NCBI GenBank assembly: GCA_027924645.1
Contig: BSBN01000297.1
Coordinates: 1,860,001 to 1,924,000 of the forward strand
DNA length: 64,000 nucleotides
Reading direction: 5' to 3'
From: Cunninghamia lanceolata
Taxonomy: Eukaryota > Streptophyta > Pinopsida > Cupressales > Cupressaceae
Part shown: piece by piece, positions 56,909 to 64,000 of the stretch
Numbering within the stretch: the first letter of the stretch is position 1
How the letters are laid out: every line of letters begins with the position of its first letter
Notes under the pieces: generated by a model
Told to the model about the DNA's origin: nothing
The model's input: only the letters and a program-made list of their open reading frames with translations
Databases searched by the model: none
Program-made: the position numbers and the translations under genes

Positions 56909-58366
56909 TGCCACATCTCATTTTGGACTTTATTTATAATTTAAATTATGAGAAATTTTTACTATGATTGTTTTACTATTGAGTGATTCCACATGTGTGA
57001 AAGGTAAAATAGTTGATATTTAAAATGCATAAAAATTTGAAAGTCGATTGATGACTAATTATTATTAAGATTATGGATGTATATCTTGTCTTGCTTGGGC
57101 TATGATTATAAGGACTAACCTATTAATGGAAATCTAAGTGCGACTGAATGCAAGAAGAATGTTGAAGACGAGAACATGGTTGAGATAGAAATGTCCTAAC
57201 CAACAATAAAGAGTTGGCATGATGGATAACCCTGATGCATGCACACACTCACTTAGCTTCATGTCGTATTGCATTTTTGAGTGGCTTTATTTATGCATCG
57301 TTATATGGTTACTAGTCATGTTGAGCATTCTATGGTTAATGGATGTGATTGATGTTTAATGCTTAGATAAATATGTGAATTTTGTTGCTACAATATGTTC
57401 ATTTGAATTGCATAAGTTAGTCATCTATTTATACGTTCTTTTGACTTTGATTTAATAGAATTGTATAAGTTGAATTCAATTTAATTTATTTATATTATTT
57501 AAAGAGTTTATATATATAATTTAAATTAATAAATATCGATATATTATGCTCTTGCATGAAATGATATTTTAGATAGACTTAAAATAAGCATATATATATA
57601 TAATTATATAAACATATAAGCATTATATTATTTCTTTTATTTATTAATTTTGGTAATTAATTTCTTTTGGAAAAAGAAATAAGTTCAATTATTTTAATTT
57701 GTTAATTTATTTAATTATTGAATGTGTATGTCTATTTTAAAGATTCAGAGAATCAATTATTAAATTTATCATATTTGTAAATATATTTTCTATTATTAGT
57801 TTTAAGTAGGATGTGCATGAATATGAATAAAGTCATTTTAATATTATTATTTTTTATTAAGAATATTATATTATATTTTGCTTTTTAGGTTTTTAAAAAA
57901 ATAGGAAGAGTTATTAAAAGAAGAGAATTAGTTTTTTTCATTCTTTTTTTTTGGGTTATCAATTTTATTATGGAAAGGAGAAGAAAAAAGAAAACAAGTT
58001 ATTGAAGTTCAGGGATTTGAAAGTGTTTTTTTTGTGAATAATTGAAGGATTGTTGTGCTTTTTGAATTAATTGGTTCATCTCCATTATTTTTACCAAATT
58101 GCTAGAAGGATTGAGGTAGGATTCTTGTCATGAAAGGCTTTAGCAAAGACTTACTTTGGTTAATAATTGAATATATGATTGTGTGAAGAAATTATGATTT
58201 ATATGCTTCTTGTACAAAAAGAAAGATTTAGACAAATTATAGTTTCATTGATTTTGAAGATTATAAAAGAATTTTTGCTGAATTGGATTTGTTGGGAATT
58301 TTTAAAAGTTAGTAGGAAGATTTGATAGGTTATTTGATATGAATATGATTTTTATAATATTGAAAT

Positions 58367-58533
58367 ATATTTTTTTTAATCATTAAGGATGCATAGCATC
58401 ATAATATAATATATTAAAATAGTAAAGTATTTACATTTTACAAAAAAGGCCCTTCTGGCCAAAATCTAAATAGTTAGATCCAAAGCAAATGACAAAAAAA
58501 GCCCATAAGGCTAGATATACATCAATGAAGAAA
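58367..58533 (-). mobile_element. small insertion, possibly a non-LTR element 3' end
   Basis: About 165 bp absent from the 5' LTR. On the minus strand it ends GCATCCTTAATGATTAAAAAAA, an A-rich tail, and includes a GGCCAGAAGGGCC inverted repeat. This suits a 5'-truncated LINE or a SINE. No clear target duplication is visible, so the assignment is weak. Confidence 0.4.
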
Positions 58534-60446
58534 AAAAACATAATAGAAGACCCGGGAAGAGACTGAAAAGAAAAGTAGTAACCCATCTTAGTTTAGACAT
58601 ATCTCTTAAACTCTGCTCTAGGTATTTCTAATGTTTGGATATATGGTTTTAAATTAGGGTATAAACTTTATCTCCAATTTTTATGATTTCATCTTTTATA
58701 GTTTGTTTTTAGTTATTAAAACAAATAGACTATTTTTTAAAAATTGATAAATCTGTCATGAGAAAAATCAGTCTGTTGCGGCATCAATAACTTTATTTTT
58801 ATGAACTAGGTTTCTCTAAAATTTTTATGGAAGGTGCAAAACTAATTATTTTGAATCATATAAAAAACCAACCTTACCCAGTTTTTCAATTCTGAGATAT
58901 GTATTAATTAGTGACTGTCTATCTCTGTTGCTATTTTTATCATGATGTTTATATGTGATTATATTGTATCTATAAAATTATATTAAAGATAGTTATTATG
59001 AAAACATTTATTAGGTTCTATAGATCTCTATATTAACTTTCCAACACCTTTTAAAAATTAGAAAAATGTTGTGTTTTGAGAAAGTTATGTATGTTTTAGT
59101 GAAAACTATATTTTATGCAGTATAAATTATCCAAGTTGCTGGCATGAAAGTCATGTTTGGTTTATGTGTGAACTCTCAACATGGTTTTGTGACTTTGTAA
59201 GCATGTTGAAATTTCTGAGGATACTAGTTATGAGGGTGTGAGCATGAGTTGGAAATTATAGTGTTTCAGACCACATTTAAAGTCACCGGTAATGTTGATG
59301 TCCATACTTAATTTTGTTGTCCTATCATTTTATCTCTTGTAGCAGCATCTTGATCACCTGTAGGTTTAATTTAACTGACTTATCTATTTATGCCTTCACT
59401 TAAATGGTGTTCTTGTTTGACAAACATGAATATGAAATTGTTAGAAAAGATGATTCTCCTTTATTCCTTATTACAAATTTAATCATAATGGTTTTATAAA
59501 TCCGATCTTGCTTGTGGGTATGAACTCATATAATCTAGCTTTATTTGTAAAATAACTGTGCATGCTTGAAGTGGATTATTTATATTTAACATATAGATAT
59601 CTATATAATTTTTGTCATAAACAATACTGGCATCTATTATTATATAACTGAATTCTCTTATCCCTGTTGCATAAATAAAGAAATGGTTAGAAAAATATAA
59701 GTATAGATAGTATGGGCATCTAAAATAAATCATGCATGAAGCTCTTTATTGTGAATATTTGCTTGAAAGTGTATTTCCAAATTGAGTGTGCAAAAAGAGA
59801 GAAGTAGCGTATCTAGGCAAAAGTAAGTGTTGTCAATTTGCTTTGAAAAGGAAGTAGTTTATCTTTTGTGTGTGTTTGGGTCATTTTTGGGCTAGGATGC
59901 CGAATGTGGGCAAACAGATAAGGCTTTTCCTCTTTTCAGGATTTGACCATAACTATTTTAAGTGCTTGGGCCAAGCCACGCGTTCATTGAAATAGATGAA
60001 GGATTGTCTAGCAAAACTTTATATATATATTTCTCTGCCACATCCTGTTGTGAGATATTTGCACATCATCATTTAGATTTGCATTTAGACATCAAGTTGC
60101 ATAAGGTGTTCCCTCCTACCAGTTATTTTTACGTTGCTAGACGTCTCATGCAGGGCTGGGTTTCCTTCATGTTATGAAGGGATCTAGGGAAGTGTAATTG
60201 CTTCATGGTTGGGCAGAAAAATGCCTGAGCCATGTTCCCGTCTTCGGCTTGCAAATAATTATATGGGTTAGTGGCGGGTGGAGAGAGTGATTTGATTTAT
60301 TATTCATTACTTGAACTTGGTTATTGTATGTTGTTATTATTTGAGATGAATTATGGAAAGAGAGCTTAAGATGGATATTGTATATTATTTTATTGTGCTA
60401 ACCTAGATATAGCACGTGCTTTTGATATATGTAATGTCATTATTGT

Positions 60447-60448
<2 letters not shown>

Positions 60449-60527
<79 letters not shown>
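60449..60527. repeat. (TA)n microsatellite
   Basis: Longest TA array in the window; borders the palindrome. Confidence 0.95.
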
Positions 60528-60529
<2 letters not shown>

Positions 60530-60643
60530 CCACTTATTTACATAAACCCAAATAAAAGGATAAATCTTGTGTGTGTGTATATATATATATATATACACAC
60601 AAGATTTATCCTTTTATTTGGGTTTATGTAAATAAGTGGATTA
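60526..60643. repeat. 118-bp palindrome in 3' LTR of A
   Basis: 60526-60568 and 60601-60643 are perfect reverse complements (43 nt). The pairing extends six more bases through GTGTGT/ACACAC into a TA centre. The 5' LTR has only the right arm (about 46017-46060). It can form a hairpin with about 49 perfect pairs. Confidence 0.95.
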
Positions 60644-60682
60644 TTTACTTCAGTAACTTTTTTATGGAATGAGTACTTTACA

Positions 60683-61309
60683 ATGATTTACGTGGGGAAA
60701 ACCCTTTCGAGAGAAAAATCCCACACTCCAAAAGCTGCCTAATATATTATTCAATAATCAACAAGATTACAATATACTTGCAGAGCAAGCTTTCACAGGA
60801 GTATCACCAACTAGAGATTCAGAGGCAAATCAACATCTATAAAACTCTCACACACAACCTCCATCTCAAGAACCTAATATATAGAAGATACAATACCTAA
60901 AACCATCAAACAATAATTACAAAATCATGAGCTAAAACCACCCAAAAGTGGCACCCAAATTATCTTCAATCAAAGATGCCTTATGATGTGTCAAAACACA
61001 TATCAACATGTGTAACTCCCCTTACAACTATTTTTTTTTGTGTCCAACACGTTTTTACATTTTCCAATACGGGAGGCCCAACTTTTGAAGGCCATAACTT
61101 TAGATCCGGTGGGCCAATTGGGGCCTTTTTTAAAATTGAAGAGCATGAAGAGATTTATGCACCAGGCACTATCAATGGCAATATGGATGACCCAAAAAAT
61201 TTATTTTGGCCAAAAACCAAGCCTATAGCCCAAAAATTGAGTTTTTTGTTTTTATAACTGAAAAATTGTAATTTTTTATAATTTCAAGGTTGAGACACCT
61301 TTCCTAACA
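60683..61309 (-). repeat. element F LTR, right piece
   Basis: Starts with the ATGAT target copy (60683-60687), then TTACGTGGGGAAAACCC. Ends in CCTAACA, the reverse of the LTR start TGTTAGGAAAGG. Small ORFs within it show no domain. Confidence 0.7.
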
Positions 61310-62151
61310 TTCTCCCACTTGTCGGACACCTTGCAAGAGTAAAGGGAGTATCAACACCATGATATAATTACTAGGGGCCAAGAGACCCATAGACTTCAAA
61401 CACCATTTGATCTTCTTTGTGCTCACAAGCTTAGTTAATGAATTTGCAACATTCATCAAAGTCTCTACCTTAACTAGCTTCACCTTGCCATCCTTGACCA
61501 TATCTCTAACAAAATGATATTGTGCATCAATGTGCTTGGTCTTGACATGAATGTTGGGTTCTTAGCTAGGTAGATCACACTCTGACTGTTACAATAAACT
61601 GTCACTACACCATGTTTTATTTCAATATCTGAACACAGCCTCTTAAGCCAAATGGATTCTTTACAAGTGTGAGTAGCTTCCATATACTTGGCTTCAATAG
61701 TGGACAAAGAAACCACAACCTATCACTTACTCATCTAACTAATTGCACCACCAAATAAAGTAAACACATAAGCACTGGTGGATCTTCTATTATCGACATC
61801 ACATGCCCAATCTAAATCCACATAACCACGAATATCAAGGGAATTCCTGTCTCCTATCAAATTACCATGATAACACAAGGAATACTCTAAGGTACCCCAC
61901 AAATATTTGAAGACTTTTTTAACTACATCCCAATGAACTCTACCAGGATTAAACATATATCTGGAAAAAACTCCCACTGCTTGGGCAATGTCTAGTCTAG
62001 TACATACCATATCATACATCAAACTTCCAATGACACTCTGGTAAGACACTTTGCTCATGTCTTCCATCTCCGATGGGGATGTTGGACATTGTGAAGCAAA
62101 TAACTTCATTCCAACTGTAAAAGGAACACACAATGGTCTACAATCTTGCAT
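61304..62151 (-). pseudogene. element F RNase H
   Basis: Minus strand. 61735-62151 holds the RT/RNase H linker (VIGSLMYDMVCTRLDIAQAV) and the RNase H start (RGYVDLDWACDVDNRRSTS). 61480-61716 holds the catalytic Glu segment (VSLSTIEAKYMEATHTCKE). The tail (61304-61501) ends near the LTR. Stops and one frame change break it. Confidence 0.85.
61310..61322 (-). promoter_or_regulatory. element F polypurine tract
   Basis: Minus strand ACAAGTGGGAGAA directly before the LTR start TGTTAGG. Confidence 0.75.
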
Positions 62152-62206
62152 GTTAAACCTCTATAAAATTGAATTGACATACTTACTCTAGCCGAGCCAT
62201 AGTTTT

Positions 62207-62800
62207 CTATTCACTCTCTCTTCTGATTTCCATCCCAAGAATGTGTTTAGCTGCACCAAGATCTTTCATTTCAAATTTAGCTGCAAGTTGAGACTTTAGT
62301 TTTGAAATCATTCCTTTCCCTTTACCGATAAATACCATATCATCAACATATGATGCAATAAATAGGAAACGATTACCATCATATTTATAATAAACATAAT
62401 GATTTAATTTAGAATGCTCAAATCCCAAACTCAACACATATGTATCAAATTTCTAGTACCACATCCCAAGAGTCTGTTTTAGGCCATACAGGGATTTCTT
62501 CAATTTACAAACTAAATTACTTTTACCTTTCACCACGTAGTGCTCTAGTCATGTCATATAAATATCCTCCTCCAAATCACCATGAATTAATGTCATTTTC
62601 ACATCCATTTGCACTCAACCTCTAGATCATAAACAACATTAATAGAAAGCAAGAATCTAATGGATGTCATTTTTGCAATAAGACAAAATATCTCACCATA
62701 ATCAACACCCTTAACCTGAGAGTAACCTTTCGCAACCAACTGTGCTTTGTAATTCTCAATACTCCATCTGAACCAATCTTTTTCTTGAAAACCCATTTAC
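62207..62800 (-). pseudogene. element F reverse transcriptase
   Basis: Minus strand. 62599-62796 reads YKAQLVAKGYSQVKGVDYGE, and 62207-62437 carries the catalytic SYVDDMVFIGKG, then FEMKDLGAAKHILGMEI. The middle (62438-62598) is broken by stops. Confidence 0.85.
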
Positions 62801-63159
62801 TACCAACAGGTTGTCATCCTTCAGACAATGGTATTATATCCCATGTATCATTCTTTTTCAAAGCTGTCATTTCTTCATCCATTGCAATCTTACAGGAATC
62901 TGCATAATTCATATCCAATGCTTCTTCTACAGATCTTGGTTCATCCATGATATTATTCAAAGCAAAAATACATCTCCAATCATCAAGTGAATACCTTTTA
63001 GGTGGTTGTCTATGCCTTGTAGAGCTTCAAACAAGCTGAGTTGGAGGTTCTTCCTCCTCTTTTGGATATTCAGAGCTAGATGAGCTCCTCAACTTCTTGT
63101 CAATCTAGGGGCCTCGATTCAACTTTCTTAGGTGTATAAGGAAGTTGAATCACATCTTT
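62801..63159 (-). pseudogene. element F integrase-RT linker
   Basis: Coding remnant with stops; contains SDSC/DEEMTAL-like wording typical before copia RT. No catalytic motif. Confidence 0.55.
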
Positions 63160-64000
63160 CTATTCACTTTGTTCAGGTTGCAATGTAATAGAAGAAGGCT
63201 TAGTTTCTCTAAAAATCACACTTCTACTATAGATTACAACTTGTGCAATAGGATCCCAAATCTTATATCCTTTCACACCATAACTATACCTGATGAAGAT
63301 ACATTTCTCATCCTTGTTCTCCAACTTTGTTTGGTTCTCCTTTGGCACATGTGCATATGCCTTGCAACCAAAAACTCTAAGATGTATCAATGAAGGTGTG
63401 TGGCCCAACCATCCTTCCATAGGCATTTTATCAACAAGAGTTGATGTAGGAGATCTGTTAATCAGGTAGCAAGCAGCGGTAACAACTTGAACCCAAAACC
63501 TTTGTTCTAGACCAACACCATTAAGCATACTCCCAGTCTTCTCCATTAGTGTCATGTTCATTCTTTCTGCAACTCCATTCTGCTGTGGAGAAGAAGAAGT
63601 TGTCTTTTGTCTCTGAATGCCACAATATTTACAGAATCTATCAAAATTACTAGAGCAAAATTTATTACCATTGTCAGTCCTCAAACATTTTATTTTCTTT
63701 CCAGTCTACAACTCAACCATTGCTTTAAATTCTTTAAATCGATTAAAAACTTTAGATTTACTCTTTAGAAAATATACCCATGTCCTACAATAATCATCAA
63801 TAAATGAAACATAATATGTAGATTTTCCAATGGAAGGAACATCTACAAGACCAAACACATCAGAATGAATAAGATCCAATACACCACAAGATTTATGAGA
63901 ACACGAGTAAAACCGAACTCAGTTTTGTTTACCATAAATACAATGCTCATAAAAATCAAAATCAAGATTACAATCAATCAACCTTTCAATAATGTTTTTA
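63160..64000 (-). pseudogene. element F integrase, running off the window
   Basis: Minus strand. 63160-63684 gives RTDNGNKFCSSNF, SSSPQQNGVAERMN (catalytic Glu) and the C-terminal RVFGCKAYAHVPKENQ. Further up, FIDDYCRTWVYFLKS and HSDVFGLVDVPS (first catalytic Asp) and part of the GAG-pre-integrase (EHCIYGKQ) are visible to the edge. The stop at about 63705 replaces one codon. Confidence 0.85.

Larger units (their letters stand above)
27480..60682 (+). mobile_element. element A: LARD-like non-autonomous LTR element
   Basis: LTRs 27480-46098 (interrupted by D) and 56909-60682 begin TG(T/C)CACATCTC and end CTTTACA. ATGAT flanks the whole (27475-27479, 60683-60687). Without D and B it measures 10,991 bp: LTRs 3807 and 3774 bp, interior 3410 bp. 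A Met-type primer site follows the left LTR, so the sense strand is plus. The interior has no ORF or domain. Long LTRs with a non-coding interior of about 3.5 kb match the LARD class, which depends on enzymes of other elements. LTRs differ by around 5 per cent in a short sample compared by eye. Confidence 0.9.
56909..60682 (+). repeat. element A 3' LTR
   Basis: 3774 bp, TGCCACATCTC to CTTTACA. The place matching the D insertion (58160-58164, TTAAT) is empty. It carries a small extra insertion (about 58367-58533) and a long palindrome (60526-60643). Confidence 0.92.
27396..64000 (-). mobile_element. element F: Ty1/copia LTR retrotransposon, runs off window
   Basis: Minus-strand copia element whose 3' LTR is split by A. 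The LTR's left piece is about 27396-27479 and its right piece 60688-61309. It is followed by a purine tract, RNase H, RT, linker and integrase up to the right window edge. The 5' LTR, primer site and gag lie outside. The left boundary (TGCAAAAAAT at 27396) is inferred from the TG rule only. Confidence 0.7.

Overview
The window looks like an intergenic, repeat-packed piece of a vascular plant nuclear genome with a very large retrotransposon load. A gymnosperm or another large-genome plant would fit, but the species cannot be fixed from sequence alone. I found no host gene, no structural RNA gene and no CRISPR array. Almost every base can be assigned to LTR retrotransposons inserted into one another. 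Element names below (A-G) are mine.

Layout. Two old hosts form the base layer. E is a decayed chromovirus-type Ty3/gypsy on the minus strand, in two pieces (about 3.6-4.87 kb and 24.98-27.35 kb). F is a decayed Ty1/copia on the minus strand (about 27.4 kb, then 60.69 kb to the window edge). E was split by C (4867-24978), a Tekay/Del-type chromovirus with 4.2-kb LTRs and target duplication ATACA. One LTR of C was entered by G (about 7914-14098), a Ty1/copia element that landed in a (TA)n tract. The RNase H of G was in turn split by a solo LTR of family B (8648-9766, target duplication TAAAT). F's LTR was split by A (27480-60682, target duplication ATGAT), a non-coding element with 3.8-kb LTRs, a 3.4-kb interior and an initiator-Met primer site (LARD-like). 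Into A went D (28962-43768, target duplication CTAAT), a Tat-type Ty3/gypsy with two RNase H domains, and B (47058-54452, target duplication TAGAT), a Sirevirus-like non-autonomous element. The first 3.5 kb holds a worn plus-strand Tat gag/protease remnant and otherwise nothing I can name.

Activity. D and B are the youngest: by eye I counted two and four substitutions between their respective LTR pairs. D's coding region is closed by three in-frame stops (one TAA, one TAG, one TGA) and one frameshift. B has both of its reading frames open (392 and 1027 codons) but carries no protease, integrase, reverse transcriptase or RNase H, so it must have moved with enzymes supplied in trans.

Most interesting points: (1) the intact 1027-codon ORF of unknown function in recent, pol-less element B; (2) a roughly 75-nt module with three potential helices, present three times in the 3' untranslated region of D and once in each LTR of the unrelated element C, with compensatory base changes; (3) a run of about ten consecutive short hairpins with A-rich loops in the LTR of C, also with a compensatory pair change; (4) a 118-bp near-perfect palindrome in the 3' LTR of A, and two direct duplications that also border TA arrays.
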